From: Chitinimonas_A lacunae
GTDB taxonomy: Bacteria > Pseudomonadota > Gammaproteobacteria > Burkholderiales > Chitinimonadaceae
Reading direction: 5' to 3'
NCBI RefSeq assembly: GCF_042650885.1
Contig: NZ_JBHSBU010000001.1
Coordinates: 3,658,001-3,722,000 of the forward strand
DNA: 64,000 nt
The notes under the pieces were generated by a model. That model had not been told where the DNA came from. It made no database searches and worked only from the letters and a program-made list of their open reading frames with translations. The position numbers and the translations under genes are program-made. Positions 34,164 to 42,728 of the stretch are shown in pieces. Position 1 is the stretch's first letter. Each line of letters opens with the position of its first letter.

Positions 34164-35515
34164 GCCGAAAAAACACCAAGACGCCCCGGGTGCTGGTCGT
34201 CGATGACGAACCCGATTTGCGCGAGCTGCTGGAACTGACCCTGCTGAAAATGGGCCTCGAAGTCGAAAGCGCCGAAAGCGTGCCACAGGCGCTGCAACGG
34301 CTTGACCGGGGCGGTATCGATCTGTGCCTGACCGATATGCGGCTGGGCCAGGGCAGCGGGCTCGATGTGGTCCGCCATATCAACGAGGGCGGGCTCGATG
34401 TCCCGGTAGCGGTGATCACCGCGTTTGGCAGTCTCGATAATGCTGTCGAGGTCCTGAAGGCCGGAGCCTTCGACTATCTGGCCAAGCCCGTTTCGCTTGA
34501 ACAGTTGCGCACCCTGGTGCGCTCGGCGCTGGAACTGGAACGCCCTCCCGCCTCGCGTCCGGCCGATTCGGCCGATAAGCCGTTTATCGGCGAGTCGCCC
34601 GCCATTGCCGCGGCGTTGACGCTTATCGACAAGCTGGCCCGCAGTCAGGCCCCCGTCTATATCACCGGTGAATCGGGCAGCGGCAAGGAGCGGGCGGCAC
34701 GGCTGATCCACCAGAAATCGAGCCGTTCCGATAAGCCATTCGTCGCCGTCAACTGCGGGGCCATCCCGGAAAACCTGATGGAGAGCGAGTTCTTCGGCTA
34801 CAAGAAGGGCGCCTTCACCGGGGCCGATCAGGAGCGCGACGGCTTTTGCCAGGCGGCCGATGGCGGCACGCTGTTTCTCGATGAAGTGGCCGATCTGCCG
34901 CTGGCCATGCAGGTCAAGTTGCTGCGGGTGATTCAGGAGCGCCGGGTCCGCAAACTGGGCGATACGCGCGAAATCCCGATCGATGTGCGCATCGTCTGCG
35001 CCACCCACCAGGATCTGGCCAAATGCGTCGAAGCCGGGCGTTTCCGGCAGGATCTGTACTACCGGCTCAATGTGATCGCCCTGCATATGCCGGCGCTGCG
35101 CGAGATGCGCGAAGATATTCCGGCCATCGCGCGCGGCCTGCTGACCCGGCTGGCCGGGCTCAACGGTATGACCGAGCCGAGCCTGAGTCCCGATGCGCTG
35201 GCCGCGCTGGTCAGCTACGACTTCCCCGGCAATGTGCGTGAACTCGAGAATATCCTCGAACGCGCCCTGGCACTGTGCGACGGCCGCCGGATCACCGTGG
35301 ATGACCTTCAGCTCAAGCGGCTCGACGACGAAATGCCGCCGATGGCAGCCATCGGCGACAAATATCCCTTGCAGGACTACCTCGACCGGGTCGAGAAGGA
35401 AGCGATCCTCGAAGCCCTCGACAAGACCCGCTTCAACCGTACCCAGGCCGCCAAGATCCTCGGCGTCACCTTCCGCTCGCTGCGTTATCGGATGGAGCGG
35501 CTGGGCATCAACTGA
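34160..35515 (+). CDS. pilR: sigma-54-dependent response regulator PilR
   Basis: 451 residues. Receiver (~10-125; D59 in 'DLCLTDMRLG'), AAA+ sigma-54 interaction domain (~140-375; Walker A 'GESGSGKE', the GAFTGA loop in 'KKGAFTGAD', Walker B 'GGTLFLDEVADL', arginine-finger region 'FRQDLYYRL'), and a C-terminal Fis-type helix-turn-helix ('FNRTQAAKILGVTFRSLRYR'). It activates sigma-54 promoters, classically pilA. A 15-bp inverted repeat lies 58 bases past its stop. Confidence 0.92.
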   Translation: MSRKNTKTPRVLVVDDEPDLRELLELTLLKMGLEVESAESVPQALQRLDRGGIDLCLTDMRLGQGSGLDVVRHINEGGLDVPVAVITAFGSLDNAVEVLKAGAFDYLAKPVSLEQLRTLVRSALELERPPASRPADSADKPFIGESPAIAAALTLIDKLARSQAPVYITGESGSGKERAARLIHQKSSRSDKPFVAVNCGAIPENLMESEFFGYKKGAFTGADQERDGFCQAADGGTLFLDEVADLPLAMQVKLLRVIQERRVRKLGDTREIPIDVRIVCATHQDLAKCVEAGRFRQDLYYRLNVIALHMPALREMREDIPAIARGLLTRLAGLNGMTEPSLSPDALAALVSYDFPGNVRELENILERALALCDGRRITVDDLQLKRLDDEMPPMAAIGDKYPLQDYLDRVEKEAILEALDKTRFNRTQAAKILGVTFRSLRYRMERLGIN

Positions 35516-35572
35516 GATGGCGGACGGCAATATGGACATTCCTGAAAAATAAAATTTTAGGTAAATGGTGTT

Positions 35573-35624
35573 CAAGATATGTCGCCAAATATATGAGGAA
35601 ATAAATATATGGCGACATATCTTG
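35573..35624. repeat. 15-bp perfect inverted repeat in AT-rich spacer
   Basis: CAAGATATGTCGCCA at 35573-35587 and TGGCGACATATCTTG at 35610-35624, with 22 AT-rich bases between. There is no T-run on either side. It lies between pilR and the GH114 gene. Confidence 0.85.
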
Positions 35625-35713
35625 CTTCACGGCTTCCAGCCTCGATCGGCGCTGGCTTGGCAGCAGGCGGCTCGGAGGATTAAGGTAGTGCCATCTTTTT
35701 GTACGGATGAACC

Positions 35714-36727
35714 ATGTTGTCCCGAGCCTTCCGCCTGCTGCTCTGTCTATTGTCGCTGGCCGCGACTGCTGCGCCGTGGCGGCCGGTGCCCAATGCGGTC
35801 TGGCATCTACAGATGAGCTATCTGCCCAGCACCGTCGAAGAGATGCTGACGCTGGCGCAAGGTGCCGATGTGATCGAAGTCGATGCTTTCGACGTCAAGG
35901 CCGAGATGGTGGCCGGGCTCAAGGCGGCCGGGCGGCATGTGGTCTGTTATATCAATGTCGGCGCCTGGGAGAACTGGCGCGCTGATCGCAATGGTTTTCC
36001 GGCGGTGGTCAAGGGCAGCGCCTATGCCGGCTGGCCCGGCGAGAACTGGCTCGATATCCGTCGTCTCGACATCCTCGGCCCGCTGATGACGGCTCGGCTC
36101 ACCATGGCGCGCGACAAGGGTTGCGACGGGGTCGATCCGGACAATATCAACGGCTACGAAAATCCCACCGGTTTCCCGCTCAAATACGCCGACCAACTGA
36201 CTTACAACCGCTGGCTGGCCCAGACCGCCCACAGTCTGGGGCTGGGCATCGGCCAGAAGAACGCGCTCTATATGGTGGCCGATCTGGTGGCCGACTATGA
36301 CTGGGCCACGATCGAGAGCTGCTACGCCGGCAAGTGGTGCGGCCGTTTCGAGCCTTTCGTGCAGAACGGCAAGGCGGTATTGCAGATCGAGTACGACGGC
36401 CACGACTACTGGCTGGAGGAAATCTGCCCCGAAGCCCGCACCCACGGCTTCAGTGCCCTGTTCAGCAACCGCGAGCTGGACGGCTGGAAGGCGCCGTGCA
36501 ATGTCCCACTGGCCCAACTCGACAAGCTGCTCGACCTGGCCCAGCACACCTATCCCGCCACCTTCAGCCGCCCACGCGGCCCCTCGGCCAGTTGGATGGG
36601 CTACTACTTCCGCTGCTATGACCCCGATGGCGTGTGTCTGGGGGCAAAAGGGGATGGATTGTTCTTCTACGCACCGGGCAGCGGCGTGATGGAAGTGGGA
36701 CCGGTGCGGCAGTTCCTGTCGCCTTAG
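35714..36727 (+). CDS. GH114 endo-alpha-1,4-polygalactosaminidase-like protein
   Basis: 337 residues with signal peptide (LLLCLLSLAATA). Family features in order: 'VWHLQMSYLP' start, 'DVIEVDAFD', 'HVVCYINVGAWENWR', 'GWPGENWLDIRRLD', 'GCDGVDPDNINGYEN', 'YNRWLAQTAHSLGLGIGQKNAL' (read as 'GLGIGQKN'), the TIM-barrel strands of glycoside hydrolase family 114. The acidic residues of the family active site (VDAFD and the DPDN strand) are present. It would cleave galactosaminogalactan- or Pel-like polymers outside the cell. No polysaccharide synthesis genes adjoin it. Confidence 0.88.
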   Translation: MLSRAFRLLLCLLSLAATAAPWRPVPNAVWHLQMSYLPSTVEEMLTLAQGADVIEVDAFDVKAEMVAGLKAAGRHVVCYINVGAWENWRADRNGFPAVVKGSAYAGWPGENWLDIRRLDILGPLMTARLTMARDKGCDGVDPDNINGYENPTGFPLKYADQLTYNRWLAQTAHSLGLGIGQKNALYMVADLVADYDWATIESCYAGKWCGRFEPFVQNGKAVLQIEYDGHDYWLEEICPEARTHGFSALFSNRELDGWKAPCNVPLAQLDKLLDLAQHTYPATFSRPRGPSASWMGYYFRCYDPDGVCLGAKGDGLFFYAPGSGVMEVGPVRQFLSP

Positions 36728-36772
36728 CGCATTTCCAGACCCTTCGGAGTCAGCGCGTGTCCGGACCTCAGA
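36724..36772 (-). repeat. dispersed repeat (CCGGACACGC family), copy 2
   Basis: On the minus strand: CTGAGGTCCGGACACGC, GCTGACTCCGAAGG, GTCTGGAAATGCGCTAA. It begins right at the stop of the GH114 gene. The same blocks are at 21430 and 56104. Confidence 0.7.
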
Positions 36773-36936
36773 GCGCAGGCATGGAGCACTGAGCTAGCCT
36801 TAGCCGCGATTCGGATTTAAACGGACACGCGCCAATGGCTGTCCCGAGCAACTTTCCCTTGTGCCTTTCCAGTAACTTCTCTGTTCAATAAAAGATTTTC
36901 AGGGCTCAGGCTGACTTGCCTTGCTTGCCATGGACA

Positions 36937-36965
36937 AATAAAAACTCCCGGTGACCCGGGAGTTT
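36937..36965 (-). terminator. intrinsic terminator after the YegD gene
   Basis: Minus strand: AAACTCCCGG, loop GTCA, CCGGGAGTTT followed by TTATTTG. It lies ~56 bases past the stop of the Hsp70-like gene and could also stop read-through from the plus side. Confidence 0.75.
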
Positions 36966-37020
36966 CAATGGTTTTTCAGATTGTTTCTGACCGACGCAGC
37001 TTCCAGCCCGTCTTCTACCC

Positions 37021-38292
37021 TCAGCCGTAACGCTTGGCGGCCTCGATGGCCAATCCGGCGCCGATGGAGCCGAACAGGTCGCCTTCGACCTGGCGGGCCT
37101 GCGGTAATTGGGCCGCGATGCGGTGACGGAGGGCGGGGACGCCGCTGCAACCGCCAGTGAAAAACACCGTGTCAACCTGGTCGGCTTTGATGCCGGCCTG
37201 GTTCAACAGGCTGTTGACCGTGGCGGCCACCTGATCGACCAGCGGTACCGTGGCCTGCTCGAACAGCTCGCGACCAATAAGCGGAGCAAGGCCGGCTTCG
37301 AGGCGGTCTAGGGTGAGCGTGGCCGTGTCCGCTTGCGACAGGGCGATCTTGACCTCTTCGACCTGGATGGCCAGCCAGTGGCCGGCGCGCTGCTCGATCA
37401 GGCTGAGCAGCCGATTGAGCCGGTCACGCTCGAGCGCATCGCGGTAGACATCCTGCAACTCCGTCCAGATCTTGCGCGAATACACAAAGTTGATGGTGTG
37501 CCAGGTCGCCAGATTGAAGTAATAGCTGGAGGGGACTTCCGAGTTGTTCTTGAGCCGGCTCCGATAACCAAGCAAGGGCATGGCGGCGGCAAGGCTCAGG
37601 TATTTGTCGAAATCGGTGCCGCCGATATGGACGCCGCCATTGGCCAGGATATCGTCGAGCCGATCAAGCCGGTCATGACGGGCGGGCGACAGTCGCACCA
37701 GCGAGAAGTCGGAAGTACCGCCGCCGATATCGGCGATCAGCACCAGTTCTTCGCGCGCTAGCGTCGACTCGTAGTCGAATGCCGCGGCAATCGGCTCGTA
37801 CTGAAAGCTGACTTCGCGGAAACCGACCGCGCGGGCGGTTTCGGCCAGGGTGGTCTCCGCCAGGGCGTCGGCCTTGGGGTCGTCATCGACGAAATGAACC
37901 GGCCGGCCGAATACGGCGGCCTCGAATGGACGGCCGGCCAGCCTTTCGGCGCGCTGGCGCAGTTCGCCGATAAAGGCGCCCAGCAATTGGCGAAACGGCA
38001 CGGCCTTGCCTTGGACCTCGGTCTGGCCGTCGATCAGGCTGGAGCCGAGCAGGCTTTTGAGCGAGCGCATCAGCCGGCCTTCATAGCCTTCGAGATAGTC
38101 GGCCAGGGCGCGGCGGCCGAAATAGTGGAGGTCGTCGTCGTAGTTGAAGAACACCACCGACGGTAGCGTCACCTTGCCGTCTTCCAGCGGCAGCAAGGCC
38201 GGTTGGCCCGGACGCAGCCAGCCGACGGTGGAGTTGGAGGTGCCGAAATCCACGCCCAGTGCCTGGGCGGATTGGCTAAACGGGGACTGCAT
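37021..38292 (-). CDS. yegD: Hsp70-family protein YegD
   Basis: 423 residues, i.e. the Hsp70 nucleotide-binding domain without the substrate-binding domain of DnaK. ATPase motifs: phosphate 1 'LGVDFGTSNSTVGW', phosphate 2 'IADIGGGTSDFSL', 'GGVHIGGTDFD' and adenosine motif 'FFTGGCSGVPALR'. E. coli YegD is ~450 residues. Its role is poorly known; it presumably binds ATP and a protein partner. It stands alone and is bounded by a terminator. Confidence 0.88.
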   Translation of the reverse strand: MQSPFSQSAQALGVDFGTSNSTVGWLRPGQPALLPLEDGKVTLPSVVFFNYDDDLHYFGRRALADYLEGYEGRLMRSLKSLLGSSLIDGQTEVQGKAVPFRQLLGAFIGELRQRAERLAGRPFEAAVFGRPVHFVDDDPKADALAETTLAETARAVGFREVSFQYEPIAAAFDYESTLAREELVLIADIGGGTSDFSLVRLSPARHDRLDRLDDILANGGVHIGGTDFDKYLSLAAAMPLLGYRSRLKNNSEVPSSYYFNLATWHTINFVYSRKIWTELQDVYRDALERDRLNRLLSLIEQRAGHWLAIQVEEVKIALSQADTATLTLDRLEAGLAPLIGRELFEQATVPLVDQVAATVNSLLNQAGIKADQVDTVFFTGGCSGVPALRHRIAAQLPQARQVEGDLFGSIGAGLAIEAAKRYG

Positions 38293-38657
38293 GCGGATGG
38301 CCCTCCGGTTCGAAAGGGGCGGGGATGCTACGCCGACCCTCGAACCTTGGCAAGCGCGTGAGTTTTGGCGTGGCAGGACGGCAAAACTGCCGATACAACA
38401 GACGGCCCGCAGTCGTAGTCTGTTTCTTGACGCCGTGTCGTCGATCCGGCAGGGCGATTCCCCCTACGGCGTCACCGGACTTGTTCCGGAGAAAAGGATC
38501 ATGCCTTAACTGTGCAAGACAGGCAGGCAGTCCTGATTAAAAAATAAACAAGGCTGTCAAAACAGGTCTGCCAACCTCAACAGCCGGAATTTCCAAGTGG
38601 TTGTACACCGGGTCGATGCTGGTCATCCATCGCCCGGTTTTCTTGTGCCTGATTCCC
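38293..38657. other. 365-base gene-free region with a plus-strand terminator
   Basis: Between two minus-strand genes. It contains an AT-rich patch (GATTAAAAAATAAAC near 38537) and, at 38607-38644, an intrinsic terminator facing the plus strand although no plus-strand gene is upstream. No open frame looks coding. Confidence 0.5.
38607..38644 (+). terminator. plus-strand terminator without an upstream gene
   Basis: Stem ACCGGG-t-CGATG / CATCG-CCCGGT (11 bp, one bulged T) with a 9-base loop, followed by TTTTCTT. On the minus strand the hairpin lacks a T-run, so it does not fit carbonic anhydrase. It may end a small RNA starting in 38300-38560. Confidence 0.45.
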
Positions 38658-39299
38658 TTACACGTCGAGCAGCAGGGCGCGGTAGCGCTCCAGCAGCTGT
38701 TCGGGCTGATTGATCGACATCTGCAAGTCCTGCAACAGACCATTGTCGAGCCGGTAGACCCAGCCATGCACCGTCAGCGGCTGGCCACGGGCCCAGGCAT
38801 CCTGCACCACCGTGGTCTGGGTCGCGTTGACCACCTGTTCGATCACATTGAGTTCGCACAGCTTGTCGGCCCGCATCTCGGGCGGGAAGCGGTTGAGCCA
38901 GTGATAGTGGGCGCGGCGGATATCGTGGATATGGCGCAGCCAGTTATCGGCCAGTCCGACCCGACGGTCGTCGAGTACCGCGCGCACCCCGGCGCAGCCA
39001 TAGTGGCCGCAGACGATGATGTGCTTGACCTGGAGCAGGTCAACGGCGAATTGCAGGGTGGAGAGGCAGTTGAGGTCGGAGTGAACGATCAGGTTGGCCA
39101 CATTGCGGTGGACGAAGACTTCGCCCGGCAACAGACCAATCAGCTCATTGGCCGGGACGCGGCTGTCGGCGCAGCCTATCCACATATATTCAGGCGCCTG
39201 CTGGCGTGCCAGACGGGCAAAAAACTCGGGATCGTCGTGCTTGACCTGGTCGGACCAGTGACGGTTATTGGCAAACAGATGGGCAAGAGGATGCGGCAT
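38658..39299 (-). CDS. can: beta-class carbonic anhydrase
   Basis: 213 residues. Zinc ligands C43 (with the D45/R47 dyad in 'CADSRVPA'), H99 and C102 ('CGHYGCAGV') are all present. The length and 'PEYMWIGCADSRVPANELIG' region (here 'YMWIGCADSR') match the E. coli Can type. It interconverts CO2 and bicarbonate in the cytoplasm, supplying bicarbonate for example to PEP carboxylase, also encoded in this window. Confidence 0.95.
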   Translation of the reverse strand: MPHPLAHLFANNRHWSDQVKHDDPEFFARLARQQAPEYMWIGCADSRVPANELIGLLPGEVFVHRNVANLIVHSDLNCLSTLQFAVDLLQVKHIIVCGHYGCAGVRAVLDDRRVGLADNWLRHIHDIRRAHYHWLNRFPPEMRADKLCELNVIEQVVNATQTTVVQDAWARGQPLTVHGWVYRLDNGLLQDLQMSINQPEQLLERYRALLLDV

Positions 39300-39383
39300 C
39301 GGACGGTTCCGGAAGGAAAACCCGCCGAGTTTATGCGCTTTGGCCGCCAGTGCAAAACCCGATCAGCGGAGGGTGGGCTGCGA

Positions 39384-39743
39384 TTATCGGCGCGACTCGG
39401 GATGGCCGGTCAGAAAATGGACAAAAGCATCGATCAGACGGGTGGTGCTGCGGTCGAGATCGAGCAGGGCCAGCTCGATATGGAAACGCTTCGGCGTGAC
39501 CGCAGGCTGGCAGGCTGCGATGCGGCAGCGGGCCTGGATGATATGTTCCTGTCCATCGAGCGGCAGCATGAAGTAGATCGTGCCCATGCCGCCTGGGCTG
39601 ACCGGCTTGTCGAGTTCCATGCCAAGCGTCGTTGCCGAGATGTCCTCGATATTGCCAAGCAGGCCCGCGCCCTGGTCGAGAATCACCTTGACCCAGGTCT
39701 TATAGCGGATGCGGTTGAATAGCGGTGTGCCGGCCATGCCCAT
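39384..39743 (-). CDS. PilZ-like domain protein
   Basis: 119 residues, a single small beta-rich domain and C-terminal helix. 'NIEDISATTLGMELD' resembles the PilZ D/NxSxxG motif with one extra residue, and the N-terminal 'RIRYKTWVKVIL' sits where RxxxR is expected but keeps only part of it. 'GTIYFMLP' and 'CRIAACQP' strands fit the barrel. It may bind c-di-GMP weakly or be a degenerate PilZ adaptor. It lies in the same direction as carbonic anhydrase, 84 bases upstream. Confidence 0.6.
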   Translation of the reverse strand: MGMAGTPLFNRIRYKTWVKVILDQGAGLLGNIEDISATTLGMELDKPVSPGGMGTIYFMLPLDGQEHIIQARCRIAACQPAVTPKRFHIELALLDLDRSTTRLIDAFVHFLTGHPESRR

Positions 39744-39923
39744 AAGCGGTTGTCCCGTGCGGCGATTCGACTTCAGTTAGCTATTTAAGCAAGTTTATGC
39801 GGTCGATGCCGACTGTTCGCGTCTGTCTGCTGTCGGCGCTTGCAGGGGACTGGCGGTGCAGGATTGGAAAATATTTTATTTACTTCTCTGGATACCTACA
39901 GGCCTTGCACTGAATTTTTCCAA

Positions 39924-40595
39924 TTACTCTGTAACGGCCTGCTGGGCAGCCGGTGCCCGAGCCGGCCTGGCGTCGTACCATTGCTTGGCGGCAATCAACA
40001 GGCCCAGGGCGAAAAAGGCTCCCGGTGGCAGCAGAGCCAGCAGAAAGCCGTAAGCGGGCGGCGCGAGCTGCAAGGGCGCAAAGCCTGGGCCAAGCAGCAG
40101 ATCGATACCGGAGAACAGCGTGCCCTGGCCGATCAACTCTCGCAGCGCACCCAACACCCCCAATACCCCGGTGAGACCCAGACCCATCGCCAGGCCGTCG
40201 AGCGCGGCGTGAGCAGGCGGATGGCGCGAAGCGAAGGCTTCGGCGCGTGCCAGAACGATGCAGTTGGTGGTGATCAGAGGGATAAACAGGCCCAGCACCA
40301 GATAAAGGCCATGGAGCCAGGCATTCATCGCCAGATCGACCACCGTCACCAGGGCCGCGATGATCAGGATAAAGATCGGGGTGCGCAGCTCGGCCGGGAC
40401 AAAGCGGCGCAAGGCCGCCACGGCGGCGCCGGACACGGCCATCACGAGGCTGGTGGCCAAGCCCAGCGAGACGGCGTTGACGATATTGGTGCTCATCACC
40501 AGCACCGGACACAGCCCCAGCACCTGCACCAGACCGGCGTTCTGGCGCCATAGACCGTCGTTGACGATACGGGCGGCTTCGTTGCGTTCAAGCAT
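39924..40595 (-). CDS. rnfE: Rnf/Rsx electron transport complex subunit E
   Basis: 223 residues with six membrane helices. 'NDGLWRQNAGLVQVLGLCPVL' (partly 'QVLGLCPVL') and 'FIPLITTNCIVLARAEAFA' are the RnfE/NqrD signatures. The paired Cys in the two half-repeats (LGLCP and TTNC) match those that hold the intramembrane [2Fe-2S] centre with RnfA. It is the last gene of the rnfDGE block; its start overlaps the rnfG stop by 8 bases. Confidence 0.93.
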   Translation of the reverse strand: MLERNEAARIVNDGLWRQNAGLVQVLGLCPVLVMSTNIVNAVSLGLATSLVMAVSGAAVAALRRFVPAELRTPIFILIIAALVTVVDLAMNAWLHGLYLVLGLFIPLITTNCIVLARAEAFASRHPPAHAALDGLAMGLGLTGVLGVLGALRELIGQGTLFSGIDLLLGPGFAPLQLAPPAYGFLLALLPPGAFFALGLLIAAKQWYDARPARAPAAQQAVTE

Positions 40596-41223
40596 GGGGG
40601 ACTCCGAACCATTGCCCGCGCCGCTCGGCCGTCAGTTCGAGCGCGGCGCGCAGGGCGCGCACGATGGCGCGTGGGGTGATGGTGGCGCCAGCACGGGCAT
40701 CGAAGACGCCGCCATCGCGACGCACGGCCCAATCCTCTGGCGCTGGCTCGTTCAGAGAGCGGCCACGGAATTGGCTGGCCCACGGTGATTTGGCCGGTTC
40801 GATATAGTCGCCGAGCCCCGGGGTTTCCTTATGGGATAGCACACGTACGCCGAGAACCGTGCCGTCAGCGGCAACGCCGACCAGCAGCTCGATCGGACCG
40901 GCATAGCCGTCGGGTGCCGTGAGTTCGAGCACGGCGGCGACCGGCTGGCCCTTGCGTCTGGCCAGATGGATCACGCCAGCGCCCTGCCGGCCCAGGCGGG
41001 CGTTGTCGGCGGCACTCAGCGGCAGCGTGTCGCGGGTCAGATCGTTGTCGAAGCCGCCAGCGGGCAAGACCCGCGCGAGTTCCGCCCGGCGCATGGCGGT
41101 GGCTTCGGCTTCGATACGCTGGCGGGTGCAGCCATGGGTGGCGGCGAGCAGGGCAGTAAAGGCCAGCGCGAACAGCGCGAGCGTCAAGGCGCTGCGGACG
41201 GCATGGCGCAACGCTTCGTTCAT
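40588..41223 (-). CDS. rnfG: Rnf/Rsx electron transport complex subunit G
   Basis: 211 residues. One N-terminal transmembrane helix (LTLALFALAFTALLAAT) and a periplasmic FMN domain; the FMN-accepting Thr is in 'DARAGATITPRA' (the usual S/A-GAT-T motif). 'VRVLSHKETPGLGDYIE' is a strong RnfG/NqrC signature. Flavinylation would need ApbE, which is not encoded here. It overlaps rnfD by ATGA. Confidence 0.93.
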   Translation of the reverse strand: MNEALRHAVRSALTLALFALAFTALLAATHGCTRQRIEAEATAMRRAELARVLPAGGFDNDLTRDTLPLSAADNARLGRQGAGVIHLARRKGQPVAAVLELTAPDGYAGPIELLVGVAADGTVLGVRVLSHKETPGLGDYIEPAKSPWASQFRGRSLNEPAPEDWAVRRDGGVFDARAGATITPRAIVRALRAALELTAERRGQWFGVPHA

Positions 41224-42176
41224 GGCCGGCCCTTATGGCCGAAGGCCGCTGGCCGGGTGAGCTGGTCGAGCAGCGGCACGGTGATATTCATGATCAGCAC
41301 GGCAAATGCCACGCCGTCGGGATAGTTGCCGAAGCTGCGGATCACCCAGGTCAGCACTCCCGCCAGCGCGGCAAAGATCAGCCGGCCGCGCGGGGTCGAT
41401 GGGGCGGTGACGGGGTCGGTGACGATAAAGAAGGCGCCCAGCATGGTCGAGCCGGCCGCCAGATGAAACAGCGGCGAGGCGGTCTGGCCGACTAGCTGGC
41501 CCAGCGCAGCACTGGCGGCCAGACCGCCCAGAAAGGCCAGCGGGAGTTGCCACGGCACCAGCCGGATCGCCAGCAGATACAGCCCGCCCAATAGATACGC
41601 CAGTGCGACCCAGGCAAAACGCGGGTCGGTGGTGGCATCGAAGGGCAAGCCCTGCCGGCTCAGCGTGCGGAAGTGGTCGAGCGGCGTGGCCGAGGCAATG
41701 GCATCGAATGGGCTGAGGCCGAAAATCGCCTGCCAGGTCGCCTGCACCTCGGGTGCCTGGGCCGGCCACTGCGCCATCTGCGCCGGGAAACACACCAATA
41801 GCGTGGCAAAGCCGACCATGGCCGGATTGAACAGATTGTTGCCCAGGCCGCCGAATAACTGCTTGGCCACCACCATCGCAAAGAAGCTGCCGATCACGGT
41901 GAGCCACCAAGGCAGTGCCGGCGGCAAAGCCAGCGCCAGCAGCGCGGCGCTCAATACGGCGCTGCCGTCGAGCAGATTGACCTTGATCGGCTGGCCTCGC
42001 AGGGCCAGCATCGCTGCCTCGAAACCCAGGGCCGAGACGGTGGCGATCAATATCTGGGTCGGCACCCCGATGCCCATCAGCCAGGTCTGGGCGGCGATGC
42101 CGGGCAGCAGCGCCAGCCAGACCTTGAGCATCAGCACCGGTACACGGACCGGGCGGGTCAGATGCGGGGCGTTCAT
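41220..42176 (-). CDS. rnfD: Rnf/Rsx electron transport complex subunit D
   Basis: 318 residues with about nine to ten membrane helices. 'AKQLFGGLGNNLFNPAM' is the family signature, and the covalent FMN-accepting Thr is likely in 'DAIASATPLDHFRT'. The C-terminal 'GSTMLGAFFIVTDPVTAPSTPRG' (here 'FFIVTDPVTAPST') is also typical. It is an inner-membrane subunit of the ferredoxin/NAD-linked Rnf pump. Its start overlaps the stop of the 95-residue gene by ATGA. Confidence 0.94.
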   Translation of the reverse strand: MNAPHLTRPVRVPVLMLKVWLALLPGIAAQTWLMGIGVPTQILIATVSALGFEAAMLALRGQPIKVNLLDGSAVLSAALLALALPPALPWWLTVIGSFFAMVVAKQLFGGLGNNLFNPAMVGFATLLVCFPAQMAQWPAQAPEVQATWQAIFGLSPFDAIASATPLDHFRTLSRQGLPFDATTDPRFAWVALAYLLGGLYLLAIRLVPWQLPLAFLGGLAASAALGQLVGQTASPLFHLAAGSTMLGAFFIVTDPVTAPSTPRGRLIFAALAGVLTWVIRSFGNYPDGVAFAVLIMNITVPLLDQLTRPAAFGHKGRP

Positions 42177-42460
42177 GGCCGGGCAGGTGCGGCCGGCGGG
42201 GCTTCGGCGGGGACGGTGGCCGGGGGTGTATCGGGTTTGATATCGAAGCGGATATGGTGCGGCCGGGCGGCTTCACGTTCCTTTATCCGTTCCTGCCAGC
42301 GGTGGACAGCGTAGAACATGGCGATAAAGACGGCAAAGAAGCCAAACACGCTGATCAACATGGACCACTTGATGGAACGGCGGCGGCGATTGAGGAATTG
42401 CTGTTTAAGCAAAGCGGCCTGGCTTGGATCCAGGCCGCCGGACTGACTGGGTTCGGTCAT
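42173..42460 (-). CDS. small membrane protein upstream of rnfD
   Basis: 95 residues. A basic patch (NRRRRSIKW) precedes one transmembrane helix (~32-52, MLISVFGFFAVFIAMFYAV), followed by a charged segment and a Pro/Ala-rich tail. Translationally coupled to rnfD (ATGA overlap) and 4 bases after the 87-residue gene. It is not one of the six classical Rnf subunits and I do not recognise it. Coupling suggests an accessory or assembly role for Rnf; this is inference. Confidence 0.7.
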   Translation of the reverse strand: MTEPSQSGGLDPSQAALLKQQFLNRRRRSIKWSMLISVFGFFAVFIAMFYAVHRWQERIKEREAARPHHIRFDIKPDTPPATVPAEAPPAAPARP

Positions 42461-42464
42461 CGGT

Positions 42465-42728
42465 TCAGGGGGCTTTTCTTGGTGAGGCGGCGCGATTGCG
42501 TCGGATCTGTTCTCGGACCTGATCGATCTCCATCACGGTGTGCTGCCATTGCAGCCGCTCGCGCTCTTCGTTGATCTCGCGCCAGCGCCGGTAGCGCCAG
42601 GCGAAAAGACCGATACAACCGCCAAAGAACACCAGCACGGCCAACAGATTGTGCTCGAATAGAAGCAGTGCAATGAAGACTGCGATCAGGACGCTAATAA
42701 TGGCGAAGCTGATCCCTTTTTCGTTCAT
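42465..42728 (-). CDS. small membrane protein, first of the rnfDGE block
   Basis: 87 residues with two adjacent hydrophobic segments (~6-23 and ~28-43), then a long charged amphipathic helix ('WREINEERERLQWQ', 'MEIDQVREQIRRNRAA') that may be a cytoplasmic coiled coil. It is followed 4 bases later by the 95-residue gene and then rnfD. Unrecognised; the conserved-looking start and coupling make it credible. Confidence 0.65.
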   Translation of the reverse strand: MNEKGISFAIISVLIAVFIALLLFEHNLLAVLVFFGGCIGLFAWRYRRWREINEERERLQWQHTVMEIDQVREQIRRNRAASPRKAP

